64,000 nt of DNA from Planctomycetota bacterium. GTDB lineage: Bacteria > Planctomycetota > Planctomycetia > Isosphaerales > Isosphaeraceae. The notes beneath the pieces were generated by a model. It did no database searches and was not told the origin of the DNA. It saw only the letters and a list, made by a program, of their open reading frames with translations. Location of the stretch: contig JAJYWB010000017.1 in NCBI GenBank assembly GCA_021791715.1, positions 27,894-91,893 of the forward strand, written 5' to 3'. The stretch's first letter is position 1. The number at the start of each line of letters is the position of its first letter. Positions 29,342-38,402 of the stretch are shown piece by piece. The position numbers were made by a program, and so were the translations under genes.

Positions 29342-31261
29342 TTATTTCTTCTCCTCGTATTCGACGTCGATGACGTCTTCGGGTTTGCTCGCTCCGTCGT
29401 TACCGCCTGAGGCGGCCGAATGTCCTCCGTCTCCCGTCGGAGGCGTCGCGGTCGACGCCGATGCGTACAGGTGTTCGGCCATCGCCTGGCTCGCCTGTTG
29501 AAGCTCTTCCAACGCGCGATTGATCGTCGCGGCGTCGTCGCCCTTCGTCGCCTCGTTCACCTTGGCGATCGCGGCCTTGAGCGCCGATTTATCGCCTTCC
29601 GAAAGCTTGTCTTTACTGTCTTCCATCAACTTTTCAAGTTGATAAACTCGCTGTTCGGCGGTGATTCGAGCCTCGGCGAGGTCTCGTTTCTTCTTGTCCT
29701 CGGCGGCGTGCACCTCGGCGTCGCGAGTCATCCGCTCGATTTCATCCTTCGAAAGACCCCCCGGCGATTCAATCTTGATCGATTGTTCCTTGCCCGTACC
29801 CTTGTCTTTCGCCGAGACGCTCAAAATCCCGTTGGCGTCGATGCTGAAAGTCACCTCGATTTGAGGAATTCCCGACCGAGCCGGCGGAATCCCCTCCAAA
29901 TTGAACTGGCCGAGCAGCCGATTGTCCGCGGCCATCGGACGTTCACCTTGGTATACTTTGATCGTCACCATCGATTGGTTGTCTTCGGCGGTGGTGAAGG
30001 TCTCTTTCTTGTCGGTCGGAATCCGCGAGTTGCGTTCGACCAACTTGGTGAAGATCCCTCCCTTGGTTTCCAAGCCCAACGAAAGGGGAGTAACATCAAG
30101 CAGCAGCAAATCTTTGACGTCGCCCGTCAAAACCGCTCCCTGAATCGCCGCGCCGATCGCGACGACTTCATCGGGATTGACCCCCTTGTGAGGCTCTTTG
30201 CCGAAGATGTCTTTGACGATCTGCTGAACCCGAGGCATCCGCGTCGAACCGCCGACAAGTACGACCTCGTCGATCTGCGACGGTTTGAGCTTGGCGTCTT
30301 CAAGCGCTCGCATGACTGGGCCGCGACATCGTTCGAACAAAGAGTCGGTAAGACGCTCGAACTGACTGCGGCTGATCGTCATCGTCAGGTGCTTGGGGCC
30401 CGACTGATCGGCGGTGATGAACGGCAGGTTGATGTCGGCCGTCGCCTGGAAAGATAGATCTTTCTTGGCCTTTTCGGCGGCTTCTTTGAGCCGCTGCAAC
30501 GCCATCTGATCCTTGCGAAGATCGATTCCCTCGGTCTTTTTGAACTCGTCGGCGATGTGATGAATCAGAGCCTCGTCCCAGTCGTCGCCGCCGAGATGCG
30601 TGTCGCCGTTTGTTGAGAGAACCTCGAACACGCCGTCGCCGACGTCGAGGATCGAGATATCGAACGTTCCGCCGCCAAGATCGAACACGGCGATCTTCTC
30701 GTTCTTCTTCTTATCGAGTCCGTAAGCGAGCGCCGCGGCGGTCGGCTCGTTGATGATCCGCGCCACCTCGAGTCCCGCCACCTGGCCGGCGTCTTTCGTG
30801 GCCTGGCGTTGGCTGTCGTTGAAATAAGCGGGAACCGTGATCACGGCCTTCCGCACCTTGTGGCCAAGATAGCTCTCGGCGGCCTCGCGGAGCTTGCGTA
30901 ACACGAGAGCCGAGATCTCGGGAGGCGTGTATTCCTTGCCCCCCACGCGTACCTTTACGAACTCGCTCGCCCCCCCCGTCACCTCGTAGGGGATCATCTT
31001 CTCTTCCGACTGCACCTCGTTGTGCCGCCGTCCCATGAACCGCTTGATTGAATAAATCGTCCCTTTGGGATTCGTCACCGCTTGTCGTTTCGCGGGATCG
31101 CCGACAAGAGTCTCTCCCTTGCTCGAGAACGCGACGACCGACGGGGTCAGGCGGCTTCCCTCCTGATTGGCGATGACCGTGACGTCACCCCCTTCCATAA
31201 CCGCGACGACGCTGTTCGTCGTCCCCAAGTCGATCCCGATGATCTTTTCACCTTCCGCCAC
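29342..31261 (-). CDS. dnaK: Molecular chaperone DnaK (Hsp70)
   Basis: Hsp70 chaperone, 639 residues. The N-terminal ATPase domain starts '[11 protein letters not shown]' (residues 7-17) and contains '[20 protein letters not shown]', '[19 protein letters not shown]', '[14 protein letters not shown]' and '[10 protein letters not shown]'. The substrate-binding domain begins after '[15 protein letters not shown]', and the tail ends in acidic '[11 protein letters not shown]', the EEVD-like bacterial end. The start codon is GTG, supported by AAAGGAG with a 7-nt spacer. No grpE or dnaJ lies beside it; clpB is two genes downstream. Two palindromes 260-310 bp upstream may be regulatory. Confidence 0.98.
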   Translation of the reverse strand: MAEGEKIIGIDLGTTNSVVAVMEGGDVTVIANQEGSRLTPSVVAFSSKGETLVGDPAKRQAVTNPKGTIYSIKRFMGRRHNEVQSEEKMIPYEVTGGASEFVKVRVGGKEYTPPEISALVLRKLREAAESYLGHKVRKAVITVPAYFNDSQRQATKDAGQVAGLEVARIINEPTAAALAYGLDKKKNEKIAVFDLGGGTFDISILDVGDGVFEVLSTNGDTHLGGDDWDEALIHHIADEFKKTEGIDLRKDQMALQRLKEAAEKAKKDLSFQATADINLPFITADQSGPKHLTMTISRSQFERLTDSLFERCRGPVMRALEDAKLKPSQIDEVVLVGGSTRMPRVQQIVKDIFGKEPHKGVNPDEVVAIGAAIQGAVLTGDVKDLLLLDVTPLSLGLETKGGIFTKLVERNSRIPTDKKETFTTAEDNQSMVTIKVYQGERPMAADNRLLGQFNLEGIPPARSGIPQIEVTFSIDANGILSVSAKDKGTGKEQSIKIESPGGLSKDEIERMTRDAEVHAAEDKKKRDLAEARITAEQRVYQLEKLMEDSKDKLSEGDKSALKAAIAKVNEATKGDDAATINRALEELQQASQAMAEHLYASASTATPPTGDGGHSAASGGNDGASKPEDVIDVEYEEKK

Positions 31262-31517
31262 GACCGGTCTCCTTTCAATTCGGACTCGGCGCGACGCCGA
31301 GCACCACGCGCCGTCTTATCGATATATCTTCCGCCGAGCGTGCGGACGCGTAGGCTCGGCCGATCGGTCTCCGATTCGAATTCCAAGACGTCTCAAGATC
31401 ATAGCAACGTGCGTGCCAAGAATCAAAACGGCGCGAACAATTCGTTGCATTCCTAAAATTAGTAGGAGGTTATGGCGATCGCTCGGAGTCTATCGGGCGA
31501 TCCCGAGCACGTTTTTC

Positions 31518-31530
31518 TGCCAAATTGGCA
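31518..31530. promoter_or_regulatory. Palindrome TGCCAAATTGGCA, operator candidate 1
   Basis: A perfect 13-nt palindrome about 260 bp upstream of dnaK. A related site begins exactly 44 bp further right, about four helical turns, so one dimeric regulator could contact both on the same DNA face. Function is inferred from symmetry and location. Confidence 0.4.
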
Positions 31531-31561
31531 TTATCTCGATTCGCGACGCCGAAACCGGGTC

Positions 31562-31574
31562 TGCCAAAACGGCA
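31562..31574. promoter_or_regulatory. Palindrome TGCCAAAACGGCA, operator candidate 2
   Basis: Shares 11 of 13 positions with candidate 1; with the flanking C and G its outer arms are CTGCC/GGCAG. Confidence 0.4.
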
Positions 31575-31688
31575 GCCGGCCCCGGAGACTTAACGGAAAT
31601 CGCATCGTTTCCGATCGGAGGAATCCAAACCGGAGCGAGCGAAATCGCCGATCGTACGCGGATATTACGTAACGACGGAGAAAGAACT

Positions 31689-31715
31689 ATGGATTGTGAA
31701 CATCATTATCATTGA
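31689..31715 (+). CDS. Possible nine-codon leader ORF
   Basis: ATG-led mini-frame encoding MDCEHHYH then stop, with GGAG eight nt upstream. Rich in His and Cys, and 173 bp before fabG. It may be a leader peptide or chance; no attenuator hairpin was found with it. Confidence 0.2.
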   Translation: MDCEHHYH

Positions 31716-31888
31716 GCGATTTAGATGATATCAAGGGGATTGGAACGGCGACGTGCGATTGCGATTCGACCGAATCTTGGCCTTGCCGCGCACGCCTAGA
31801 ACCCCATATAAACGCGAACCATGAGTCGCGAACGAAACCGCGCGGCGAAAACGTATTTTTAACGGAACAACGCCCCAAGGATTTCATC

Positions 31889-32662
31889 ATGCCGGCAAAC
31901 TCAAACAGTTCGGGAATCGTCGTCGACTTGAAGGGACACACCGCGATCGTGACGGGGGCCTCGCGGGGGATCGGTCGAGCCGTGGCGCTTCGCTTGGCGG
32001 CTTGCGGCGCGACCGTCGCGGGGGTTTCGCGTTCGCTCGCGGGGCTCGAGGGAACGCTCCAGGCGATCAAAGAAGCCGGGGGCGAAGCCGTCGGCTTCGA
32101 GGGGGACGTCGCCAAATCCGAAGACGTCCGCAAAATCGTCGACGCGGTCGAGGAAAAATATCAAAAAATCCAGATCCTCGTAAACAACGCGGGAATCACC
32201 CGCGACGGTTTGATGCTGCGGATGGAGGACGACGCCTGGCGCGACGTCATCGAAACGAACCTCTCGGGCGCGTTTTATTTTTGTCGAGCGGTCGGCGCGG
32301 TGATGATGCGAGGACGATACGGACGCATTATCAACATTTCAAGCGTTTCAGGTTTGATGGGAAATCCGGGCCAGGCGAATTATTCGGCGAGCAAGGCGGG
32401 GTTGATCGGATTTTCCAGAACGATCGCTCGTGAACTCGCTTCCCGAGGGATCACGGTCAACGCGGTCGCGCCCGGATTCATCACGACCGACATGACCGAC
32501 GTTCTTCCCGAAAAGATCAAAACCGAGGTGAAGGAGCGAATTCCGGTTCGTCGGCTGGGAACGCCCGAGGATATCGCCGAGGCGGTCTGTTTTTTCGCGA
32601 GCCCTGGAGCGAGCTACGTGACGGGGCAAGTTGTCGCGGTCGACGGCGGAATGACGGCGTGA
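31889..32662 (+). CDS. fabG: 3-oxoacyl-ACP reductase (short-chain dehydrogenase)
   Basis: NADPH-dependent reduction of 3-oxoacyl-ACP in fatty-acid elongation. 257 residues. Rossmann motif 'TGASRGIG', 'NNAGITRDGLMLRM', catalytic Ser in 'INISSVSGLMG', and 'YSASKAG' giving the Tyr-Lys pair. The C-terminal 'PGFITTDMT', 'RRLGTPEDIAEAVCFFAS' and 'YVTGQVVAVDGGM' are FabG-like. The start is an ATG behind AAGG; an in-frame GTG 177 nt upstream covers a non-conserved leader and is rejected. The genomic setting with acpP and fabF supports FabG over other short-chain reductases. Confidence 0.94.
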   Translation: MPANSNSSGIVVDLKGHTAIVTGASRGIGRAVALRLAACGATVAGVSRSLAGLEGTLQAIKEAGGEAVGFEGDVAKSEDVRKIVDAVEEKYQKIQILVNNAGITRDGLMLRMEDDAWRDVIETNLSGAFYFCRAVGAVMMRGRYGRIINISSVSGLMGNPGQANYSASKAGLIGFSRTIARELASRGITVNAVAPGFITTDMTDVLPEKIKTEVKERIPVRRLGTPEDIAEAVCFFASPGASYVTGQVVAVDGGMTA

Positions 32663-33187
32663 TCGCATGAACGGTAAGGTTTTTTCGGCGTAACGACCGA
32701 TCGGGCTGAGTTCTCGTCCGTTTCGTCGTTTCACTTTTGAGGAATCGGTTTGAAAGCAAGCCGCATCGCGTCGCTCCGGGTCGCGATGGAAATCGGGGAT
32801 TTTGACGCCGGAATCGAGCGAGAAGATCTTCGATTCGTGTCCGGTGGAAGGGATGAATCGGGCGCGAATCCACGCGATTCGACCGTGTTTGAGCGTCGCT
32901 AGTGGACAACGCGGCTCGGGATTGCTAACTTCATGGCTCATCCCGCTCTCGGGTCCGAGCGAGACCGGCGGCTGATGCGTGCTCGCTTTCTGGACGATAG
33001 AATGAAGCATCGTCGAAATCGTGCTCGAACACTTTGAGGGGAACGAGTCGCTCGGCGGCGATGAGAGCCGATTGGTGATTGAATCGATGTCGCAGCCGCG
33101 GCGTTCCGAACCGGGTCGTCGCCGATCGGACCCCATGAACCAACCCGACGCCGGTCGAATTTTTTCGGCCTAGTAGGAGGAATGCCC
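32663..33187 (+). other. Gene-free interval between fabG and acpP
   Basis: About 520 bp. Frames on both strands are Arg/Ser-rich shadows without ribosome-binding sites. The only clear element is the AGGAGG at the right edge that serves acpP. Confidence 0.45.
33175..33180 (+). promoter_or_regulatory. Shine-Dalgarno AGGAGG that decides the acpP start
   Basis: Perfect AGGAGG. It leaves 7 nt to the GTG at 33188 but only 1 nt to the ATG at 33182, so the GTG start is favoured. Confidence 0.7.
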
Positions 33188-33421
33188 GTGTCCGTGGAAG
33201 AACGCGTGATTGAAATTGTCAGCGAGCAAATGGGCGTCGCCAAGGATCAAATCAAACGCGAAACGTCGTTTGTCAACGACCTCGGGGCCGATTCGCTCGA
33301 CAACGTCGAGCTGGTGATGGAATTCGAGGAAGAGTTTGGGATTACGATCCCCGACGAAGACGCCGAGAAGATCCAAACCGTCGGTCAAGCGGTCGATTAT
33401 ATTGAGGAACATACGAAATAA
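33188..33421 (+). CDS. acpP: Acyl carrier protein
   Basis: Small acidic carrier of growing fatty acids. 77 residues from the GTG start giving [14 protein letters not shown], matching usual ACP N-termini. The phosphopantetheine-bearing Ser36 lies in '[20 protein letters not shown]', the diagnostic helix II. An ATG two codons upstream is possible but too close to the AGGAGG. The stop overlaps the fabF start (TAATG), giving translational coupling. Confidence 0.96.
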   Translation: MSVEERVIEIVSEQMGVAKDQIKRETSFVNDLGADSLDNVELVMEFEEEFGITIPDEDAEKIQTVGQAVDYIEEHTK

Positions 33422-34662
33422 TGTCGCGGCGAGTCGTGATCACCGGGATGGGCGTCGTGACGGGGTTGGGGCACACGCTCGAAGGCTTTTGGTCGGCGCT
33501 TTGCGCCGGCCGAAGCGGCGTGCGCGAACTGACGCTTTTCGATACGACGTTGTTCCGCGTTCACTTCGGCGGACAAGTGATCGATTTCGACCCCGAGGCG
33601 CTCTTCGGCTCGAAGGAGGCGCGTCGGCTTGATCGGTTCGCTCAATTCGCCATGGGAGCGAGCGAATCCGCGGTCGCCGATTCGGGAATCTCATTCGATA
33701 AGATTCCGCCGGAAATGTGCGGCGTTTACATCGGCTCGGGGATCGGCGGTCTTAACGAATTTGAAACTCAGCATTCGACGATGCGTGACAAGGGGCCCGG
33801 CAAGATCAGCCCCTTCACGATTCCCAAACTCATGGTCAACGCCGCGAGCGGACAGGTCTCGATCCGCTGGGGCTTGCAAGGACCGACATCGGCGATCGCG
33901 ACAGCGTGCGCATCGGCCGCGAACGCGATCGGCGACGCCTTCCGTTTAATTCAAGTCGGCGACGCCGACGTGATGATCACCGGAGGGAGCGAGGCGGCGA
34001 TCACTCACATGGGTCTGGGGGGCTTCGCGGCGATGCGGGCGCTTTCCACCCGCAACGACGATCCCACCCACGCCAGTCGACCGTTCGATCGCGGTCGCGA
34101 CGGATTCGTCCTCGCCGAAGGCGCGGGCGTGCTGATCCTCGAAGAAGAATCGTTCGCGCGGGCTCGGGGTGCGCGGATCTACGCGGAACTGCTCGGTTAC
34201 GGCATGTCGTCCGACGGCTCGCACATCACCGCCCCCGACGAACAAGGCCGAGGCGCGATCCGCGCCATGCGCCGCTGCCTCGACGACGCCAAGGCGCCGA
34301 TTGATTCGGTTGATTATATCAACGCGCATGGAACAAGTACGCAACTCGGCGATCTCGCGGAGGTCCGCGCGATGAAGGCGGTTTTTGGACCGCACGCCAA
34401 GGCGCTGAAAATTTCGAGTACGAAGAGCCAGCTCGGGCATTTACTGGGAGCGTCGGGAGGGGTCGAGCTCGTCGCATCGGCGATGGCGATTCATACCAAT
34501 GTTTTGCCCCCGACAATCAATCTGGATGAACCCGACGACGAATGCGACCTCGATTTCATCCCCCATGTCGCCCGCGAAACTCGAGTTGATCGCGTGATGT
34601 CGAACAGTTTCGGCTTCGGCGGCCATAACGCGAGCCTGCTGATCGGCCGATACGTTCCGTAA
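33421..34662 (+). CDS. fabF: 3-oxoacyl-ACP synthase II (KAS II)
   Basis: Condensing enzyme that elongates acyl-ACP with malonyl-ACP. 413 residues, normal for FabF. Catalytic Cys163 in 'ATACASAANAIGDAF', and two His in 'NAHGTSTQLGD' and 'KSQLGHLLGASGGVE', giving the Cys-His-His triad of KAS II. It begins with 'RRVVITGMGVVTGLG' and ends with 'SNSFGFGGHNASL'. Start ATG overlaps the acpP stop by one base, so translation is coupled to acpP. Confidence 0.97.
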   Translation: MSRRVVITGMGVVTGLGHTLEGFWSALCAGRSGVRELTLFDTTLFRVHFGGQVIDFDPEALFGSKEARRLDRFAQFAMGASESAVADSGISFDKIPPEMCGVYIGSGIGGLNEFETQHSTMRDKGPGKISPFTIPKLMVNAASGQVSIRWGLQGPTSAIATACASAANAIGDAFRLIQVGDADVMITGGSEAAITHMGLGGFAAMRALSTRNDDPTHASRPFDRGRDGFVLAEGAGVLILEEESFARARGARIYAELLGYGMSSDGSHITAPDEQGRGAIRAMRRCLDDAKAPIDSVDYINAHGTSTQLGDLAEVRAMKAVFGPHAKALKISSTKSQLGHLLGASGGVELVASAMAIHTNVLPPTINLDEPDDECDLDFIPHVARETRVDRVMSNSFGFGGHNASLLIGRYVP

Positions 34663-34736
34663 TTGATGATGGATTGTTGATTTGTTGGGTCGAATCGACG
34701 TACCGTTCCGGCGATATTTCGCGATCGTGCGTTCTT

Positions 34737-34765
34737 ACGGCGAATCTTAAAATCCCCTTCGCCGT
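34737..34765 (+). terminator. Weak hairpin after fabF
   Basis: 8-bp arms ACGGCGAA/TTCGCCGT with a 13-nt loop, about 75 bp past the fabF stop and before the convergent PIN gene. A short pyrimidine run follows but no real U-tract. Confidence 0.35.
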
Positions 34766-34845
34766 TCCTATTAAGAATTACGCGCTTATGACCGATGTTC
34801 GCCGGAGAACCGATATTTCGTCTCAAGCGATCGCAGCGATTCGAT

Positions 34846-35424
34846 TCAGCGATCTTTCGGTTTTCGTCGCCGCGGCTTTCGCCCGGCGTCGTGCGGGACG
34901 AGCTTGCGGCAATCCGAATGCTTGGCGCCCGATTTAATCCAGGCGACGACTTTCTCATCGGGATCCGCGGGATTCATCCAGCAGATTTGCTGGATTTCAA
35001 GGATAACCTCGGCATATCGGCACAAATGATACTTAACCTGTTCATCCCTTGATAGGACGATCCTGTCGGCGGCTAAAGCGGCGTCGACTAAATGACAATC
35101 CTTCAGAATCAGTTTCCGAACTCCAATATCAGTTACGACCAAATTCACCTTTTGGCTAATCGATTTATCTTCTGAAATGGATATTTTTACCACTCTTTTT
35201 CTCTCTAACATATTTCTTAGCCACCTTCTTGAGAACTTGGTCGAGTGTTTATTCCATTCATAGATAATTTCTTCTGTGAAAACCAATTGATAGTTGTATT
35301 TTTGAATTGTTTCTAGCGTCTCACAGCATAATCGAACAACGAGGTCGGCGTCCGGTTTTAAATCACTCGCCGAATAGGAGACGCTTGCGTCGATCACGAT
35401 TCTCTTCGGATTTTTCGGTATCAT
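34846..35424 (-). CDS. PIN-like nuclease, effector candidate of the ATPase-PIN cassette
   Basis: 192 residues from the ATG of MIPKNPKRIVIDASVSYS. PIN-fold features: 'IVIDASV' with Asp12, Glu51/52/56 in 'FTEEIIYEW', 'KDCHLVDAALAADRIVLSRDEQ' with Asp109, Asp114 and Asp127. These match the usual four acidic metal ligands. PIN proteins are single-strand RNases, often toxins. The ATG overlaps the upstream ATPase stop (ATGA), so translation is coupled. The central part has many AT-rich codons unlike neighbouring genes; the basic tail (GRKPRRRKPK) may bind nucleic acid. The function is inferred. Confidence 0.7.
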   Translation of the reverse strand: MIPKNPKRIVIDASVSYSASDLKPDADLVVRLCCETLETIQKYNYQLVFTEEIIYEWNKHSTKFSRRWLRNMLERKRVVKISISEDKSISQKVNLVVTDIGVRKLILKDCHLVDAALAADRIVLSRDEQVKYHLCRYAEVILEIQQICWMNPADPDEKVVAWIKSGAKHSDCRKLVPHDAGRKPRRRKPKDR

Positions 35425-36761
35425 ACGGGTTCCAGAGTGATTCGAGAGAATGAGGATTTGATAAATCTGCTTTCCGCTTCGAGATCGATCTCTCCGAAAT
35501 CGGCGGGCCATTCCCCATACCGGCCGGCTTCGTCGAGTTCGGCGGTGCTCACCGTCGTCGCTCCGTCGTCGTCCCTTTGAAACCAGTGAAGCTTCACCTG
35601 ATCGGGAGTGAGTTCCGTTTCGGCGACGAGCGTTTGGATCGCTAAAATCAACAACGAGCTGTGCGTCTCGACGATCACTCGAACGCCTCGTTTCGCGGCC
35701 TTCGCAAGTAATGTAGCCATCGCAACCTGGGCGCGAGGGTGTAAATGAAGTTCGGGTTGATCAATATACACAAGTTGATTCGGCATGGCCGCGATTAAAG
35801 CCGTAACCACGGGTAACGCATACGAAACGCCCAAACCGACATCGGCGATGTTGACGAGATCTTTTTCAGCCGTCTTGCTTTTTTTTCCGATAGGAGTTCG
35901 GCCTACGAAAATCTCGATCTCAGAATCGTTCTTGGCTCGCGCCTTAACTTTCCAGGTCAGCCTCATCGATTCCAGGATCTTTCCGATTTCACGAAGCTTC
36001 TCGGGAGATTCCATCCCCCACCTGATAAGAATACTCGGGACGTAAAAATGGAAATATCCTTGCGGCGCCGTTTCCGAATTCGTGATCGGATGGGTTCTCG
36101 AAACCAGCCCCCTCGCATTACCCAAGACTTGAAAATTGACCAAATGAAATTGGATGTTTTGGATATACGGAGAAGTAAAATCAATCCCATTCGCCGATTC
36201 ATCTCTTCCATGTTGAATTCCGCCCCTGAGAAAACAACGATCTCTGAAAACAAAGTGTTTATAACCGTTCCCAACATCTTTGAAGACGGAATCTTTCAAT
36301 TGTGATCGGATATCAGAATCGCTCATTTGTGAGGTAAGCTTTAATTTCAACCCCGGAACCGATACGTATTGGTGTTTGATTTGAATAGGCTTTCCGACCG
36401 ACGATTCGCTCCTTTTATAAACAACTGAGAAATCCACATTCATTTCGGTCGTCAATTTCAGCTCAAGTTCGTCCGTCTTTTTTAAATCTCTCAAATTCGA
36501 AGTATGAAAAAGCATTTGATCAAAAAAATTGAAATCCCTAAACGGTCCCTTGATCAGGAGCGGCCCCGGATCGTAAGGCGCTTCGATCGTTTGCTTCATC
36601 AGCAATAGGGGCTGGATCACGCTCGATTTGCCCGAGCTGTTCGCTCCCGCGAGAACGGTGAGCGGAGCGATCGCGATCGTTTGCCTATCGCGAATCGATT
36701 TAAACCCCTTAACGCCGATCGAGGTGATCGCGGGGGGCCCCGTGTCTTTGGGAGAATTCAT
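35421..36761 (-). CDS. AAA ATPase, OLD/RecF-like, DUF3696 type
   Basis: 446 residues. Walker A GANSSGKS at 39-46 after 'IGVKGFKSIRD', a divergent middle (about 70-300) with the insert typical of OLD/AAA_15-AAA_21 ATPases, an ABC-signature-like 'NIADVGLGVSYALPVV' near 304-319, Walker B 'VYIDQPELHLHPRAQ' (Asp334, Glu337), 'VIVETHSS' at 362-369, and a C-terminal 'LHWFQRDDDGATTVSTAELDE' typical of DUF3696. No TOPRIM nuclease follows in the same chain, so any nuclease activity must come from the PIN partner. The middle is AT-rich relative to its surroundings, suggesting transfer. Confidence 0.88.
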   Translation of the reverse strand: MNSPKDTGPPAITSIGVKGFKSIRDRQTIAIAPLTVLAGANSSGKSSVIQPLLLMKQTIEAPYDPGPLLIKGPFRDFNFFDQMLFHTSNLRDLKKTDELELKLTTEMNVDFSVVYKRSESSVGKPIQIKHQYVSVPGLKLKLTSQMSDSDIRSQLKDSVFKDVGNGYKHFVFRDRCFLRGGIQHGRDESANGIDFTSPYIQNIQFHLVNFQVLGNARGLVSRTHPITNSETAPQGYFHFYVPSILIRWGMESPEKLREIGKILESMRLTWKVKARAKNDSEIEIFVGRTPIGKKSKTAEKDLVNIADVGLGVSYALPVVTALIAAMPNQLVYIDQPELHLHPRAQVAMATLLAKAAKRGVRVIVETHSSLLILAIQTLVAETELTPDQVKLHWFQRDDDGATTVSTAELDEAGRYGEWPADFGEIDLEAESRFIKSSFSRITLEPV

Positions 36762-37244
36762 CGACGTTCGCCGCTTGTTGGAATATCGAACCGAATCAAA
36801 GCAAAACCATTATATCGGTTCGGATGCGATTCCGCCGGCTTCGCGTCTCATCTTGTTTGGATTACGCACGCCGAGAAGAATCGTCTCATAAGCGAAGTTG
36901 TTCGCCGATTCCCGAGTTTATTGGCAGGTGTGAAACGTCCGCCGTATCACTTACTTAAAATATATGAATATAAAAATAATAAATATCGGTTTCTCCCGAA
37001 CCTGGAATCGAATCGACCGAAGATCGAAGCCGCCGATAACTCGTCCCGTTTTTTTCGCCAAATCACCTTGAGCGTTTTCCCCCCCTCTGCTATGGTTCCG
37101 CGACATGCCGCGTTCCTACGCGCAGGGGCGGCGTTCTTGATCGACGTTCGTCCCGTGGAGCGCCGAATCGCGGCGGCTCCGTCACTCGTTTGGCAACCAT
37201 CTGTCGCTCGTCCAAAGCGCCAGTTCGGCAAGGAGGCCTCTGGC
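36762..37244 (+). other. Divergent interval with an AT-rich block
   Basis: About 480 bp between the ATPase (leftward) and the secretin-like gene (rightward). It includes an A/T block near 36950-36990 suitable for promoters. The frame upstream of the right-hand gene stays open but has no start signal and is excluded. Confidence 0.45.
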
Positions 37245-38402
37245 ATGAATCGCCGCGCGGCCCTGTTTTCGACGCTCTTACTCGGCGGCCTGCCGCTGAC
37301 CAAACTCTCGGCTCAATCAAGGGATAATCGTAGGCGCTATCGCGACGACCGCTATCGCGACGACCTGGCCGATCGTGATCTCCCGCGCGACGACGCCGAT
37401 AACGACGACGCGGTACGAAGAGTCCGCGACGACGATCCCCCCGCCGATATCCCCCCCGAACCCGGGCACGTTTGGCGTCGCTTCGATATCTCACGCTATA
37501 CCGATCTCCCCCACGCCAATAGCCTGCCGCAAAACGCCGTCGTCGAATGGGTTTTCCGACGTACAGGGTCGTCGCGCTGGTACGGCGAGAAAATCTCGGT
37601 CCTGAGCGCCGGGCGGAACGAAATCCGCGCGTTCCATTCTCCCTCGGTCCTAAAACAAGTGGCCGAGATTGTCGAACGGTTCACCAATCCGATCTCGGAT
37701 TACCTCTCGGTCGGAGTTCGCTTCGTCGCCGCGGTCGATCCTTCATGGCGCAATCTCGTTTACCCGCGACTCAACCTGATTAAAACGGGCCCGCAAGGCC
37801 AGCAGGTGTGGTCGCTCAAGGTCGAGGACGCCGCGATGGTGATGACCCAAATGCAAGTCTTCCAAGGCTTTAAACTCCTCGCCAACGAAAAGGTTGAAAT
37901 GATCAACGGCCAAACGTTGACGATCACAACCACCGAGAAACAATTTTACACCGCGGGCCTTCGGCGGACGTCGGGGCGGATCGGTTCTCAACCCGATACG
38001 CAACAGTTGATGGAAGGCGTGGTGCTGAAATTCAGCCCGCTGCTCAATTTTGACGGCGACGCGATCGAATCGGCGATCGAGCTGACCGCGAACACCGTCC
38101 GTTCGCTGCATAAAACGAAAGTGCTGGCGCCCCGCGAGGTCGGGTCGAACGACGTTTCGATCGACGTTCCCGAGGTCAGCGAAACGCGGTTCAACCAAAC
38201 CGTATCGTGGCCGCTTGGCCAAACGCTTTTGATTTCGGCGGGGATTCACCCCGGGATTCTTCAAACGAAGAACGGCTTCCTGGGGATGAGGATTCCTGGA
38301 ACGATGCCGACGAACACCGAACTGCTCGTTTTCCTCGACGCGACGACGGTGCGTCCCAAACGCGCCTCGCGCGATCGCGATCGCGACCGGGTTCGCGATT
38401 GA
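37245..38402 (+). CDS. Secreted protein with secretin-like C-terminal region
   Basis: 385 residues behind a perfect AGGAGG (8-nt spacer). Signal peptide about residues 1-24 (MNRRAALFSTLLLGGLPLTK), then an Asp/Arg-rich segment ('RDNRRRYRDDRYRDDL'). The remainder has strand-rich patterns: 'YLSVGVRFVAAVD', 'EGVVLKFSPLLNFDGDAIE', 'SIDVPEVSETRFNQTVSWPLGQTLLISAGI'. The order matches secretin-type proteins (mixed strands followed by 'VSW..GQTLLI.AG'), as in type II/III secretion proteins of planctomycetes, but I cannot confirm a pore domain. The C-terminus is again Arg/Asp-rich. Confidence 0.68.
   Translation: MNRRAALFSTLLLGGLPLTKLSAQSRDNRRRYRDDRYRDDLADRDLPRDDADNDDAVRRVRDDDPPADIPPEPGHVWRRFDISRYTDLPHANSLPQNAVVEWVFRRTGSSRWYGEKISVLSAGRNEIRAFHSPSVLKQVAEIVERFTNPISDYLSVGVRFVAAVDPSWRNLVYPRLNLIKTGPQGQQVWSLKVEDAAMVMTQMQVFQGFKLLANEKVEMINGQTLTITTTEKQFYTAGLRRTSGRIGSQPDTQQLMEGVVLKFSPLLNFDGDAIESAIELTANTVRSLHKTKVLAPREVGSNDVSIDVPEVSETRFNQTVSWPLGQTLLISAGIHPGILQTKNGFLGMRIPGTMPTNTELLVFLDATTVRPKRASRDRDRDRVRD

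Larger units (their letters stand above)
31262..31888 (+). other. Divergent dnaK-fabG interval
   Basis: About 630 bp between dnaK (leftward) and fabG (rightward). It holds the dnaK ribosome-binding site (31269-31275, minus strand), two related palindromes and a nine-codon open frame preceded by GGAG. No CIRCE element (TTAGCACTC-N9-GAGTGCTAA) is visible. Confidence 0.6.

Noticed and set aside
29420..30457. 345-codon frame antisense to dnaK
   Set aside because: Shadow frame; dnaK on the other strand is unambiguous.
31472..31672. 66-codon frame with AGGAGG nearby, covering the palindromes
   Set aside because: Spacer of only about 2 nt and Arg/Asn-rich shadow-like sequence.
31262..31700. Sigma-54 promoter near the palindrome (TGGCA...)
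   Set aside because: GG-to-GC spacing is off by one base from the required distance.
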